IMG/VR virus record: IMGVR_UViG_3300013285_000024
Span: 1 to 46,627 of that record
Strand: one strand, 5' to 3'
Source of the DNA: a virus
Length of the DNA stretch: 46,627 bases
The position numbers and the translations under genes are program-made. Shown in pieces: positions 30,840 through 38,840 of the stretch (the stretch's first letter is position 1; every line of letters starts with the position of its first letter). The notes beneath the pieces were generated by a model. It worked only from the letters and a program-made list of their open reading frames with translations, had not been told where the DNA came from and did no database searches.

Positions 30840-32315
30840 ATGTTAGAACTCAGACCTCACCAAACAGATGTGGTGCAGAAAATAGACGAGGGTTTTGCAG
30901 ACGGACACAGATGCCAGCTGCTGTACGCCCCCACGGGATTTGGCAAGACAGAGGTAGCCATGGCTATCATGAAAGAGCTGTCTGCCAAATATAAGAAGAC
31001 AGCCATGGTGCTTGATCGTATCGTGCTGGTGAACCAAACCAGTACGAGGTTGGCGCGCTACGGCATCAATCATGGCGTCATGCAGTCAGACCATTGGCGG
31101 TATCGCCCGATGGAGCGCATCCAAATCTGCTCTGCCCAGACTTTGGAGAAGCGCGATACCTTTCCTGACATCGACCTCATGATCATTGATGAGTGCCATG
31201 TCCAGCGTAAAAGCGTGATTGACTATGTCAAGAACAACCCTAGCCTCAAGGTAATCGGATTGACTGCCACGCCGTTCACCAAGGGGCTTGGTAACACTTA
31301 CTCAAATGTGGTTGGAGCTAAGTCCACGGGTGATCTGATCGAGAGTGGCTGGCTGACACCGCTCAAGATCTTTATCGCTAAAGAGATTGACATGACGGGC
31401 GCCGACAAGAATGCATTCGGCGAGTGGAAAGAAGAAGAGGTAACCAAGCGCGGTATGCAGATCACGGGGGATATCGTCAGCGAATGGATCAAAAACACAA
31501 ACCAACTTTTTGGTGGCCCGAAAAAGACTGTGGTGTTTTGTGCTGGTGTGGATCATGGTCGTGACCTTGAGCGTCAATTCAAAGAACAGGGTTTTAACTT
31601 CGTAGCCATCTCGTATAAAGAGGATGACCAGTTCAAAGCCGACGCCATTGAGGAATTCAGCAAGCCTGATTCCGATATTCATGGTCTGATAGCCACAGAC
31701 ATACTGACCAGAGGTTTTGACGTCCCTGATGTGATGATTGGAGTCTCTGCCAGACCTTTTTCTAAGTCCTTTAGTTCTCATGTCCAGCAGATGGGGCGCA
31801 TCATGCGTCCGTTTGAAGGCAAGAAGTTTGGCGTCTGGCTAGACCATTCAGGCAACTATCTGAGGTTTCGCAATGATTGGGACAAGTTATTCAGCGAGGG
31901 GGTGACTGATCTTGATGACAGCGTTGAGAAGACCAAGAAGGAGCTGACCGAGAAAGAGAAGGCATCAGCCAAGTGTCCAGCTTGTAGCTCCCTGTGGATT
32001 TGGTTTAGTAATATCTGCGGTTTCTGTGGGCATGAAAAACGCCTCAAGCAAGTAGTTACTGTGGCTGGCGAGCTCCATGAGCTGGGCATGACCAGTAGAC
32101 AGGCTCTTGCAGAGAATCAGAACTTCTACTCTGAGCTTCTGTACTACGCAAAGTCTAGAGATTACAAAGATGGATGGGCTGCATTTAAGTACAAAGAGAA
32201 GTACGGATACTGGCCTAATGGCTTACAAAAGACCACCCGACCCACTTCAGTTACCACCGCAAACTACATTAAGTCAAGGAATATAGCGTGGTCAAAAGCA
32301 AAGGCGCGTGTATGA
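30840..32315 (+). CDS. SF2 DEAD/DECH-box helicase
   Basis: 491 residues. Motif I APTGFGKT (30-37), motif II DECH (117-120), motif III TATP (142-145) and motif VI QQMGRIMRP (316-324) are in order. After the second RecA-like domain comes a zinc finger with Cys379, Cys382, Cys393 and Cys396 (CPAC ... CGFC). This layout fits the phage UvsW/ResIII-like group of DNA helicases. It likely acts in phage replication or fork remodelling with the ParB-like protein and the primase encoded beside it. The end overlaps the next gene by ATGA. Confidence 0.85.
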   Translation: MLELRPHQTDVVQKIDEGFADGHRCQLLYAPTGFGKTEVAMAIMKELSAKYKKTAMVLDRIVLVNQTSTRLARYGINHGVMQSDHWRYRPMERIQICSAQTLEKRDTFPDIDLMIIDECHVQRKSVIDYVKNNPSLKVIGLTATPFTKGLGNTYSNVVGAKSTGDLIESGWLTPLKIFIAKEIDMTGADKNAFGEWKEEEVTKRGMQITGDIVSEWIKNTNQLFGGPKKTVVFCAGVDHGRDLERQFKEQGFNFVAISYKEDDQFKADAIEEFSKPDSDIHGLIATDILTRGFDVPDVMIGVSARPFSKSFSSHVQQMGRIMRPFEGKKFGVWLDHSGNYLRFRNDWDKLFSEGVTDLDDSVEKTKKELTEKEKASAKCPACSSLWIWFSNICGFCGHEKRLKQVVTVAGELHELGMTSRQALAENQNFYSELLYYAKSRDYKDGWAAFKYKEKYGYWPNGLQKTTRPTSVTTANYIKSRNIAWSKAKARV

Positions 32316-32509
32316 GAGCCACCGAGATGAATAATAGAGAGTTGGCAGATTTAGCCTACGACTGTGGCATCTTGGTGCTCACAAAGATGGTTTTCGATGT
32401 GAGGTCTAAGAAGTTTGTCTTCGATGGTCATGTGCTGGAGGGCGATTTGATAGCCTTGAAACAATTTGCACAGCAAGTAGCGAGATTGGAGCATGAAGAT
32501 GAGTTTTGA
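32312..32509 (+). CDS. 65-aa hypothetical protein of replication cluster
   Basis: Start on ATGA overlap (GTG at 32288 also possible). NNRELADLAYDCGILVLTKM then FDGHVLEGDLIALKQFAQQV. Soluble, helical. Located between helicase and primase, so likely replication-linked, but not recognised. Confidence 0.55.
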   Translation: MRATEMNNRELADLAYDCGILVLTKMVFDVRSKKFVFDGHVLEGDLIALKQFAQQVARLEHEDEF

Positions 32510-33284
32510 GAGTTTCGCAATCGAGCATGGCCTACTGATAAATGGCCTCGAGCTAAACAAATGGATCAGGGTTGGCACAGTAGATCACCCACAAAAGAAG
32601 AATGGCGCGTACATCTTCGATGGTCAAGCTGGCGCGGTGATTAACTTCGCAGTCCACGATAAGCACCAAATCTACAAGTCCACATCAAACTATGTTTACG
32701 ACCCTCATGCTGTAGCCATGCGCCAGCAGTTGCAGAAGGAGCGCTTCGAGCGACAGGAGAAAGCCCAGCGAAAAGCAGCTTACATCATTAGCCAAACTAC
32801 GCAGTCCCGCCACCCGTACATGGTTAGGAAGGGCTTCGATATGAACTTATCGGTGTGGAAAGAGTTACTCGTGGTGCCAATGCGCGTTGGCTCTTTGCTA
32901 GTAGGTTGCCAATTAATAGCCCCAGATGGTGTTAAAAAATTCCTGACAGGACAGATTACCAAAGGAGCTAGCCTCGTGATCGGGAAAGAAGGGCGCGATA
33001 TCGTGTGCGAGGGGCTGGCAACAGGGATGTCCGTGCGTCGTGCGATGAAACATTTGCGCGTTCCAGCTCAAATCCATGTGTGTTTCTCGGCAAACAACAT
33101 GGTAGATATAGCCTCGAGCTTGGTAAATCCGCTGGTTATCGCGGATAACGACGAGACAGGCGTAAGAAGTGCCAAAAAAATAGCCTCGACCTATTGGCTA
33201 GGCGAGGCTGGGGAAGATTTCAACGATACAGAACAGAGACTTGGAACTGTGGAGGTTGCCGAGTCTCTGCGTGGGTTTCTCTAG
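32499..33284 (+). CDS. TOPRIM-domain primase-like protein
   Basis: 261 residues from the ATG at 32499, which has GGAG 7 nt upstream; the ATG at 32493 is only 1 nt from it. HPYMVRKGF (106-114) is the linker motif of phage primases. The TOPRIM catalytic residues are Glu171 in VCEGLATGMS and Asp216/Asp218 in IADNDETG. An N-terminal Cys zinc-binding module is absent, so template recognition must differ from classical DnaG, or the protein may act as a partial primase. No polymerase or replicative helicase is fused. Convergent with the next gene, overlapping it at the stop codons. Confidence 0.75.
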   Translation: MSFESFAIEHGLLINGLELNKWIRVGTVDHPQKKNGAYIFDGQAGAVINFAVHDKHQIYKSTSNYVYDPHAVAMRQQLQKERFERQEKAQRKAAYIISQTTQSRHPYMVRKGFDMNLSVWKELLVVPMRVGSLLVGCQLIAPDGVKKFLTGQITKGASLVIGKEGRDIVCEGLATGMSVRRAMKHLRVPAQIHVCFSANNMVDIASSLVNPLVIADNDETGVRSAKKIASTYWLGEAGEDFNDTEQRLGTVEVAESLRGFL

Positions 33285-33760
33285 ATTGCTTTGATTGCGT
33301 ACTTCTTGATAGAGTATTTGACTGCTTCGTGCCATACGCCCAGTGCGTCAACGATGCTGGCAAAGTCTCCAGAGTCTAGCTCCGACATATCTTCGCCTTC
33401 GCTGTATCTGAGTACAAAGTCTGTCACATCTTCGTCCCCCACTTTGGCTACATTGCGCCCGTATGCTTTTACAAAAGCTTTGCGTTCGTTATCGTCCATT
33501 ATGGTTTTGCCTCCATTGTCATATTTAAAATCTAAATCAACGCTCATAAAGTACAGCGACCGCCCATCTTTCAGCTCTACATAACAAAATGGATGATCGT
33601 CGGGGTCGGCTGGATCGTCGCCATAGGTTGCGCCTTCCAGCTTTTCTGCGGTGATGTAGGAAACATCGACTTGCGTGTCGTAATTTTTAAAAGCTTTAGA
33701 TGCTGGCACAGCTAGCCCTTCTTCGGCTAAGTCGGCTCTCATGGTAATGATGGTTTTCAT
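33281..33760 (-). CDS. hypothetical protein (159 aa), last of leftward operon
   Basis: Acidic protein without recognised domains. Strand-rich middle (FCYVELKDGRSLYFMSVDLD) and helical C-terminus. ATGA start overlap with the upstream gene. Probably an early host-takeover or accessory protein by position. Confidence 0.55.
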   Translation of the reverse strand: MKTIITMRADLAEEGLAVPASKAFKNYDTQVDVSYITAEKLEGATYGDDPADPDDHPFCYVELKDGRSLYFMSVDLDFKYDNGGKTIMDDNERKAFVKAYGRNVAKVGDEDVTDFVLRYSEGEDMSELDSGDFASIVDALGVWHEAVKYSIKKYAIKAI

Positions 33761-33981
33761 GTTGCCCCCAAATCAGGATATAAAGCATCGATAGCACTTC
33801 CAATGACATCCCAATTGATCCCATAGTTAGCGTCGTGCGATCTAACAATCAGCTCCATGACCTCCAAGATTTGCGTTTCGGTTAGTCTTGCATCCATATT
33901 CTCAGCCACCGATTGAATGTCGTCTGCATCCCAGCGGTCAACGATTGACGGATGGCCGTTTTCAATAACTAGTTTTGCCAT
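33757..33981 (-). CDS. hypothetical protein (74 aa)
   Basis: MAKLVIENGHPSIVDRWDAD then helical VAENMDARLTETQILEVMEL. The start shares a base with the preceding stop (TAATG). A common small-phage-protein pattern (W-x-x-x-DI-x-S-x-A-E) of unknown function. Confidence 0.6.
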   Translation of the reverse strand: MAKLVIENGHPSIVDRWDADDIQSVAENMDARLTETQILEVMELIVRSHDANYGINWDVIGSAIDALYPDLGAT

Positions 33982-34196
33982 TATTTGCCTTTCAAAGTTG
34001 TAATAAGTTCCAATATGTCTTTGTCCACGATATCCATAGATTCAAAAGATCCCCAGTCTTCTTCCCAAACTGCCAAAAATTCAGCACACTCGCTGGTTAC
34101 CTCTTCGGATAACGCCTGATCAGGATCACCAGCTTGAGCTTGCACTCCCAGCTCGTAAGCGCGCTCTATCATCTCTATTAGCTTGTCTAGTTTCAT
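33981..34196 (-). CDS. hypothetical acidic protein (71 aa)
   Basis: MKLDKLIEMIERAYELGVQA then strongly acidic helices with two Trp. ATGA start. Unrecognised. Confidence 0.55.
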   Translation of the reverse strand: MKLDKLIEMIERAYELGVQAQAGDPDQALSEEVTSECAEFLAVWEEDWGSFESMDIVDKDILELITTLKGK

Positions 34197-34360
34197 GCTG
34201 TTTGCTCCACATTAATGATCACCCAGTCAGCTTGCCCGTCGGGCTTAAAGCTACCGCCATAAGCATCTTTGCCTAGAGCAAAGGCCTCATCTTCAGATTC
34301 AGCCTCAATCTCGAGCGTGTAATAGCTCAAGCTAGAGGCCGTGATTTTGTATTTATTCAT
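34193..34360 (-). CDS. 55-aa DpnD/PcfM-like small protein
   Basis: ATG at 34360 with AAAGG 6 nt upstream. NKYKITASSLSYYTLEIEAE followed by SEDEAFALGKDAY matches the short strand-strand-helix pattern in which a YKI-x-x strand is followed by E-V/I-E-A-x-S-E-x-E-A. Function of the family is unknown. Ends on ATGA. Confidence 0.55.
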   Translation of the reverse strand: MNKYKITASSLSYYTLEIEAESEDEAFALGKDAYGGSFKPDGQADWVIINVEQTA

Positions 34361-34763
34361 TGGTACCTTTCGACATTTTGGATAGCACCGAAAGCTGTTG
34401 GCCTATGCCCAAGCCAGCTAGCGGTGTGCTCTTGTTTGAAAAACCAGTCGCAGCCGATGCATAAAATTTGCCCGCGAGAATCGTGGTCGGGCGGTTTTTG
34501 TACTTCGACAGTTGTTTGGCGGTAGTCTTTGCCCACTCTGCGCGCCAGCTGGTCGAGCGACGCAAAAGGGAGCAATCGTATGGCTCGAGGATTTGGTCGG
34601 GTTGAACTACCCCATGCTGGGCAGAGAGAATCAGTATGTCGGCATCAGCTCGGAACGCGGATTTAACCGCGAGCTTGAAAGCTTGGCCTTGATACAGATC
34701 CACAGCTTTCGCGGGATAGCTCAATTTAGACTCGGAACAGGCGATCAGAAAAAGCTTTCTCAC
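34353..34763 (-). CDS. DUF6884-like protein
   Basis: 136 residues. LFLIACSESKLSYPAKAVDL then LYQGQAF, ILILSAQHGVVQPDQILEPY and a W-A-x-x-x-x-x-x-L helix. This is the C-S-x-x-K ... A-x-DLY-G-x-x-F ... LSA-x-HG-V/L-x-x-P-x-x-x-x-x-PYD pattern of a family frequent in phages. The fold is thought to resemble YaaA-type or nucleoside-binding proteins, but the activity is not established. Within the leftward accessory operon. Confidence 0.65.
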   Translation of the reverse strand: MRKLFLIACSESKLSYPAKAVDLYQGQAFKLAVKSAFRADADILILSAQHGVVQPDQILEPYDCSLLRRSTSWRAEWAKTTAKQLSKYKNRPTTILAGKFYASAATGFSNKSTPLAGLGIGQQLSVLSKMSKGTNE

Positions 34764-35056
34764 TTAACGCCTCCATCTTCTTGCAAAGAATAGGTTTCGT
34801 ACAAGTGGCTGGCAATCTCTGTCCAGTTGACATCCAAAAGAAACAGCATCGCGAGGTCATTGGCTAAGTTCTTTGTGAATTTGGTAGATTCACGCACTTC
34901 AATTTCAGCGTACATTCTTAGCTCTTCCCATAGCCAATCACGCATATTGGCCTGATCGTCGGGGAAATGGTCGTAGGGATCAAATCCATCAAAAAGCTTA
35001 AAGAAGATAAATTGCGTGGCGTGGTTTGACCAGCCACCATGTTGTTGCGCCATCAT
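34760..35056 (-). CDS. DUF7249-like conserved phage protein
   Basis: 98 residues. HGGWSNHATQFIFFKLF at the N-terminus and the C-terminal FTKNLANDLAMLFLLDVNWTE-type region match phage proteins with a G-W-x-N-x-x-TW ... A-x-x-L ... VDW-x-E-I-A layout. ATGA start on the stop of the upstream gene. Function unknown. Confidence 0.55.
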   Translation of the reverse strand: MMAQQHGGWSNHATQFIFFKLFDGFDPYDHFPDDQANMRDWLWEELRMYAEIEVRESTKFTKNLANDLAMLFLLDVNWTEIASHLYETYSLQEDGGVK

Positions 35057-35205
35057 TCGGTTTTCCCTTCGTCGGTGTAGTCATAGTCGGAAATGGTTTC
35101 TTCTACTACTTCAAAGCTAAGAGTACGCAAGCCTTCGAATGTCTCGACAACATCGTATTTAATGCCAGCTTTGTCAAGATATAAATATAGATCTAATGCT
35201 TTCAT
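35053..35205 (-). CDS. 50-aa hypothetical protein
   Basis: The ATG at 35205 is chosen because GGAGGAATAAAC precedes it; the frame is open to 35301. MKALDLYLYLDKAGIKYDVV then an acidic end. Small alpha/beta protein, unrecognised. Confidence 0.55.
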   Translation of the reverse strand: MKALDLYLYLDKAGIKYDVVETFEGLRTLSFEVVEETISDYDYTDEGKTE

Positions 35206-35207
35206 GT

Positions 35208-35381
35208 TTATTCCTCCTCCTCGATTCGCTCGTCTGTATCTGCTTGGGTGTAATAGCTTAAAAATCTCGGGTTGTATGTGGATAGCACTTCGTCTTTGCA
35301 CTTAAAGCAGACTCGGGCTAGCGGTATGCCTCGTCCGTCGTTCTCCCACCAAGACTCTTCTTTTGTGTGATCGCATCTCAT
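35208..35381 (-). CDS. 57-aa Cys/His conserved phage protein
   Basis: ATG at 35381 behind AAAGGATAAAAAC. CDHTKEESWWENDGRGIPLA then RVCFKCKDEVLS. The C-x-H ... DGRGIPL-x-RVC-x-x-C ... L-x-x-Y-x-P layout belongs to a widespread small phage family, a likely zinc-binding fold of unknown function. Confidence 0.7.
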   Translation of the reverse strand: MRCDHTKEESWWENDGRGIPLARVCFKCKDEVLSTYNPRFLSYYTQADTDERIEEEE

Positions 35382-35392
35382 GTTTTTATCCT

Positions 35393-36037
35393 TTAATGAA
35401 GTTTGTAAGAGACAACTGCAGAGCTCCAGCAAGCGCGACAGTCTCGGCATTCACCGCCTTGAGCTGGCGCCTTGCATTCCTTGCCCAAGGGTTTATTAGT
35501 ATGGACATTGGAGACAGTCACATTCTTGATGCCTTTGAGCGATTTTGGAACAAGTGCCAATTTATCGGGGAACATAGCCGAAAGCCGAACGATTAAGTTC
35601 TTCGGCAACGAGCCGTGCTTCGCGATGTAGCTTTTAACTACAGCGTATTCCCGCGTCGGTAACCAGTGCTTGGTGCGTGGTGTCAGCTGGGCAACGCAAG
35701 CGATTTTCTCCAAGTGCCAAAGGCCTTGAAGATCACCAGCGTCATGCCACCGAAAGTAGCTGTCAGCACCAATCAGGCTAACGATTGCATCCACCCAGCT
35801 TGGATCGCTAAGTGAGTCGAGCCGAGCAAACTGAGCGGGTTTCACGCGGTTAGCGTAAAGCGCGTACAGGCCTTTGTCAGCGTAACAGCTGGAGCACACT
35901 GAGCCAGCTTGTTGAGCCATTTTGTAGCCAGTCTTACAGGCCTCGGTTGGGAGGCTGTAAGACTTGCAAGGCATCTTGCTCGTTTGAGTGAGCGAGCCAC
36001 AGACGGCCTGAGCCGTCTTGATCGAGATCACTCTCAT
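35393..36037 (-). CDS. gp88-like conserved phage protein
   Basis: 214 residues. SKMPCKSYSLPTEACKTGYK followed by SVCSSCYADKGLY, RWHDAGDLQG and HWLPTREYAVV reproduces the pattern of the phage gp88-like family, in which a Cys-rich core suggests metal or cluster binding. C-terminal Cys residues (GGECRDCRACW) extend the cluster. No experimentally defined activity is known to me. Starts on an ATGA overlap. Confidence 0.7.
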   Translation of the reverse strand: MRVISIKTAQAVCGSLTQTSKMPCKSYSLPTEACKTGYKMAQQAGSVCSSCYADKGLYALYANRVKPAQFARLDSLSDPSWVDAIVSLIGADSYFRWHDAGDLQGLWHLEKIACVAQLTPRTKHWLPTREYAVVKSYIAKHGSLPKNLIVRLSAMFPDKLALVPKSLKGIKNVTVSNVHTNKPLGKECKAPAQGGECRDCRACWSSAVVSYKLH

Positions 36038-36240
36038 CTAGCGTCAACTCGCAAAGGCGTGTCGGCATTAGCTGTGTGCGTCACTGTGAAGGAGCGCATC
36101 CATTCCAACAGCGCGTCCTTTGCCTCGTAGCGAGTCATACCAAATTCCTCTTGGAGGTATGAGCCAGCTCCAAACATATTGGTTTCGCCTGAGTCGCGGA
36201 GCTCGAGTAAAAACTCGTGGATTTCTTGTTTGGTAGGCAT
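36034..36240 (-). CDS. 68-aa hypothetical phage protein
   Basis: EIHEFLLELRDSGETNMFGA then SYLQEEFGMTRYEAKDALLE. The N-M-F-G-A-x-x-YL-x-EEFG pattern is shared by many small phage proteins. Function unknown. Confidence 0.65.
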   Translation of the reverse strand: MPTKQEIHEFLLELRDSGETNMFGAGSYLQEEFGMTRYEAKDALLEWMRSFTVTHTANADTPLRVDAR

Positions 36241-36242
36241 GG

Positions 36243-36428
36243 TTAGGCTGCTTTCTTAAATGGTGTGAGGAGGGCTTCAGCGCGTCCAGCTGAGATCAAA
36301 TGACGCGCCTCTGTGCGGTCGTGCGGTTTTTCTTTTTCCAGCATGGATCGAATGGTGAACGCAATAGTCGGGTGACCGCGCTCGTACTTGTAGCCAGCTT
36401 GGAAGTAGTCGTGCTCGGTGTAAATCAT
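36243..36428 (-). CDS. 61-aa hypothetical protein
   Basis: ATG at 36428 with AAAGGAG 7 nt upstream; the frame is open to 36461. MIYTEHDYFQAGYKYERGHP then helical. Unrecognised, good ribosome site. Confidence 0.6.
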   Translation of the reverse strand: MIYTEHDYFQAGYKYERGHPTIAFTIRSMLEKEKPHDRTEARHLISAGRAEALLTPFKKAA

Positions 36429-36489
36429 GATAAAACTCCTTTGTGTTGAACAAGACCGCATCTCTGCGGTTTCGGCTAATCAAGCCTCA

Positions 36490-36780
36490 TCAGTTGCCCT
36501 GTGCGTCAACGACAGCTTGCGCGTCGCCCCGAGTTAGTCCCTCTTCTTCGAGTGCGGTAACGCGCGCCTCGTAGTCATCATCAGTTTTGTGGATTTGCGC
36601 GTGGATCTCGTCCAGCTGGGCGAGCATTTGTTTGCGTGTGCCTGTGTATCCCATCTTCTTCAGGATCTTCACAATCGATACGCCCCGAGAAACTTTGAGC
36701 CCACTCATCTCGAGCTTGAGCCCCTGTCTCAGTGTCATGAGTCGGAACAGCTCAATGTTGTCTTTACCTGTGATGATCAT
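36490..36780 (-). CDS. conserved phage protein (96 aa)
   Basis: MIITGKDNIELFRLMTLRQG then LKLEMSGLKVSRGVSI. This N-terminal signature recurs in many phage genomes; the rest is an acidic coiled coil. ATGA start. Function unknown. Confidence 0.65.
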   Translation of the reverse strand: MIITGKDNIELFRLMTLRQGLKLEMSGLKVSRGVSIVKILKKMGYTGTRKQMLAQLDEIHAQIHKTDDDYEARVTALEEEGLTRGDAQAVVDAQGN

Positions 36781-37076
36781 GATTTGTCTCCGTAATAAAA
36801 CTTGTTGGCCAATGAATGCAAGACTTCGCGTGGTTCGGTGTCGAATGCTCCGAACTCGGAGACATTCTCTAGAACTAGTTCCGCCTGTGTGAGTGCCTCA
36901 CCCATTGAGTCGCACTGGTTGAAGGCGTCAGCGATGTGTTTGTTTAGGTAGTCAGCCACCAGCTCGACGAACTTCATATCTGTGTACAAGTGCCATGCGC
37001 GCGGTGTTAAGTGAAGGGTTATCGATTTAGTGACAACCATGTATCGATCCGATAGAGCTCCATATTCAGTTTTCAT
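36777..37076 (-). CDS. hypothetical protein (99 aa)
   Basis: Soluble alpha-helical protein (RAWHLYTDMKFVELVADYLN). Its start overlaps the end of the upstream gene by 11 bp. No family recognised. Confidence 0.55.
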   Translation of the reverse strand: MKTEYGALSDRYMVVTKSITLHLTPRAWHLYTDMKFVELVADYLNKHIADAFNQCDSMGEALTQAELVLENVSEFGAFDTEPREVLHSLANKFYYGDKS

Positions 37077-37368
37077 TGGATGCCTCCCTGTTTACAAACA
37101 TCGCGTCCAATAGGTGCCAGCGCGCGTAATTGCGTATTGGTGAGTCGTTGTTGGTGTACGCCTCAGTGATGTTGATAGTCCAGTTCGCAGACTTTGCGCG
37201 CTCGAGATAGGCATTCGCGTCGCAATCTTCTTCGAGAAAGACTTTGTCGCCCTTGATATAAGAATACTCAGAGGGAATGATCCCTAAAGCCATTATGTCT
37301 AGCACTGGTACTTCGAGCCAGCCATGTGAAGGATCAGCGTGGAAGGTGAGCTTGCGTGTCTCAGACAT
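37066..37368 (-). CDS. conserved phage protein (100 aa)
   Basis: ATG at 37368 inside the end of the upstream gene. KLTFHADPSHGWLEVPVLDI and YSYIKGDKVFLEEDCDANAY match the HADPGHGWL-x-V ... YSY ... YLEEDCD layout of a broad small phage family. Function unknown. The frame is open to 37395 but lacks support there. Confidence 0.7.
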   Translation of the reverse strand: MSETRKLTFHADPSHGWLEVPVLDIMALGIIPSEYSYIKGDKVFLEEDCDANAYLERAKSANWTINITEAYTNNDSPIRNYARWHLLDAMFVNREASNEN

Positions 37369-37552
37369 TGTCGTAACTCTCAAAGTGCATAGCAATCAAG
37401 GCCTTGGCGGATTCAATGTGAGCCATGTAGCGGACTTTGATCTCTAAGCATTGCTGGTAAGTGCCGTAGCAAATGATCTCGTAGCTAGGCCTTGGTGTCT
37501 CGTCTTTACAGACGATTACATTGCCATTTCTGTTTGACTGAGCGGTATACAT
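37361..37552 (-). CDS. 63-aa hypothetical protein, first of leftward operon
   Basis: ATG behind AAAGGAGTCTAG. MYTAQSNRNGNVIVCKDETP then YEIICYGTYQQCLEIKVRYM. First gene after the promoter at 37605-37634, with a leader of about 50 nt. Unrecognised. Confidence 0.6.
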   Translation of the reverse strand: MYTAQSNRNGNVIVCKDETPRPSYEIICYGTYQQCLEIKVRYMAHIESAKALIAMHFESYDNV

Positions 37553-37604
37553 CTAGACTCCTTTAAGGTAGGTTTGTTAGGCACAACACATGACTAACAC
37601 CTCT

Positions 37605-37634
37605 ATCATGTATGGTATGTGTATGGTTTGTCAA
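37605..37634 (-). promoter_or_regulatory. strong promoter of the leftward early operon
   Basis: On the minus strand a perfect TTGACA (37634-37629) and CATGAT (37610-37605) with an 18-nt spacer. The conserved 30-nt element at 37660-37689 lies about 25 nt upstream of the -35. Confidence 0.6.
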
Positions 37635-37659
37635 GCATTATTTTTATAGGGACTTACCC

Positions 37660-37689
37660 TGTAATACTTTTAGGGTGGAACTTGTTCCA
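37660..37689 (-). repeat. extended operator-like element, copy A
   Basis: On the minus strand TGGAAC-AA-GTTCCA, one base, then CCTAAAAGTATTACA. The same composite occurs at 39096-39125 on the plus strand, 15 of 15 identical in the second part. The placement upstream of the early promoter suggests a regulator-binding site or second promoter. Confidence 0.6.
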
Positions 37690-37724
37690 GTTTGCAGCGC
37701 TTTTTGTAATGCTTGCGTTTGCTG

Positions 37725-37892
37725 TTATAGGGTGCGAGCGAGCTTGTCCCTATCGAGCTTGAGTGCATCCAACTCGGCTTGAGCGCGCGCGCGGATCTCA
37801 GCTTGGCGTCGGTCGTGGTCGTTAGAGAGCACAGCTCCCAGAGCACAGAGCGCGAAGGATAGATAGCCAAGGGTAAGGATTAGATAGATCAT
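37725..37892 (-). CDS. 55-aa membrane-anchored coiled-coil protein
   Basis: N-terminal hydrophobic helix (MIYLILTLGYLSFALCALGA, then VL) followed by a charged helix QAEIRARAQAELDALKLDRD. This is a one-span anchor with a short coiled coil, the general shape of small spanin-like or membrane accessory proteins, though shorter than typical Rz. Ribosome site weak. Lies upstream of the early promoter and runs leftward toward it. About 120 nt of control DNA separates it from the small terminase gene. Confidence 0.5.
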   Translation of the reverse strand: MIYLILTLGYLSFALCALGAVLSNDHDRRQAEIRARAQAELDALKLDRDKLARTL

Positions 37893-38015
37893 GGGTGTGT
37901 CCAGTAGTTACATAGACATAGACTGGCACAGCTGGTAAATGTAAGGGTGCTTTGCATTCCAGCGCGGGTTTGGTTATGCTTGTGGTTATTCCTCAGATAT
38001 ACCTACGGAAACACA

Positions 38016-38783
38016 ATGCCACAGAAACTAACGCGCGCGCAGATTAAAGAAGGGTTAGAGCAGATCCCGATAGAGAGCTTGCTAAGTAGCGGAGCCAATA
38101 AGAAAGCCAACTTAACCACTAAGCAAAGGGAATTCGCCCGCAATCTCGCACTAGGTAAGACTAAAGCACAGAGTTACAGAGACAGCTATAACACTAAGGC
38201 AAGTGTCAAGACTCAAGGGGATAACGCTTGTCGCCTGAGTCGCGATACCCGAATACAAACGGAAGTCGAGGCGTACCAGCTGGCAATAGAGGCAGAGAAA
38301 CATAGAACTCCTACTCAATTGAAGGCATTGCTGGTGCAACAGCTGGTGCAACACAGCTTGGATGATGACTTCCCACCGAGCGCAAGAGTACAGTGCTTAC
38401 GCTTGCTAGGCCAACTCTACGAGGTCGGAGCATTCGTTGAGCGCAAAGAGATCACGACAGTCAATCGCAGTACAGATATCAGAGCGCGGTTACTGGCAAC
38501 GCTTGGAACAGCTATCGATGTGGATGCTAAACAGATAGAAGACAACAGCGCGCAATCTTTGCTAGCGGAACTTGCGCCAGCTCCAGCCTCTACGATTAGT
38601 GATCCCAGCGACCCCACCGAGGGGGCAGACCCCCAAATCGACGGGCGCGCGTGGGTGTCTGTATTACATACTATTCCAGACAATCGATCAGAACAAATTC
38701 CACAAAAATTTTCAGAAAAAAGCTTTCGGGGGGATGCTTCTGAAATTGGCCAGACTACAGAGAAGTTTGAGGATATGGATTAG
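38016..38783 (+). CDS. terminase small subunit-like protein
   Basis: 255 residues from the ATG at 38016; the GTG at 37947 is less likely. Basic N-terminus and a helix-turn-helix-type segment LTTKQREFARNLALGKTKAQ followed by SYRDSYNTK, as in small terminases (L-x-x-x-Q-x-x-F-x-x-x-x-x-x-G-x-x-x-x-x-AY). Helical oligomerisation region to about 160 and a Pro/Asp-rich disordered tail. It lies about 0.8 kb before the large subunit gene, with three small genes between. Role in DNA recognition for packaging is inferred from the family. Confidence 0.7.
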   Translation: MPQKLTRAQIKEGLEQIPIESLLSSGANKKANLTTKQREFARNLALGKTKAQSYRDSYNTKASVKTQGDNACRLSRDTRIQTEVEAYQLAIEAEKHRTPTQLKALLVQQLVQHSLDDDFPPSARVQCLRLLGQLYEVGAFVERKEITTVNRSTDIRARLLATLGTAIDVDAKQIEDNSAQSLLAELAPAPASTISDPSDPTEGADPQIDGRAWVSVLHTIPDNRSEQIPQKFSEKSFRGDASEIGQTTEKFEDMD

Positions 38784-38784
38784 G

Positions 38785-38813
38785 CCCCCTTGTGTTTTCT
38801 GATACAAAAGGGG
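38785..38813 (+). terminator. possible hairpin after small terminase gene
   Basis: CCCCTT can pair with AAGGGG around an AT-rich loop; a weak T-rich run follows only after GTGGGGGG. It may attenuate transcription between the small terminase and downstream genes. Weak support. Confidence 0.25.
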
Positions 38814-38840
38814 TGGGGGGTATATTTTTGGAGAAACGCG

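Noticed and set aside
37947-38015. GTG start extension of the small terminase
   Set aside because: The added 23 residues are hydrophobic and unlike terminase N-termini; the region is better explained as promoter DNA.
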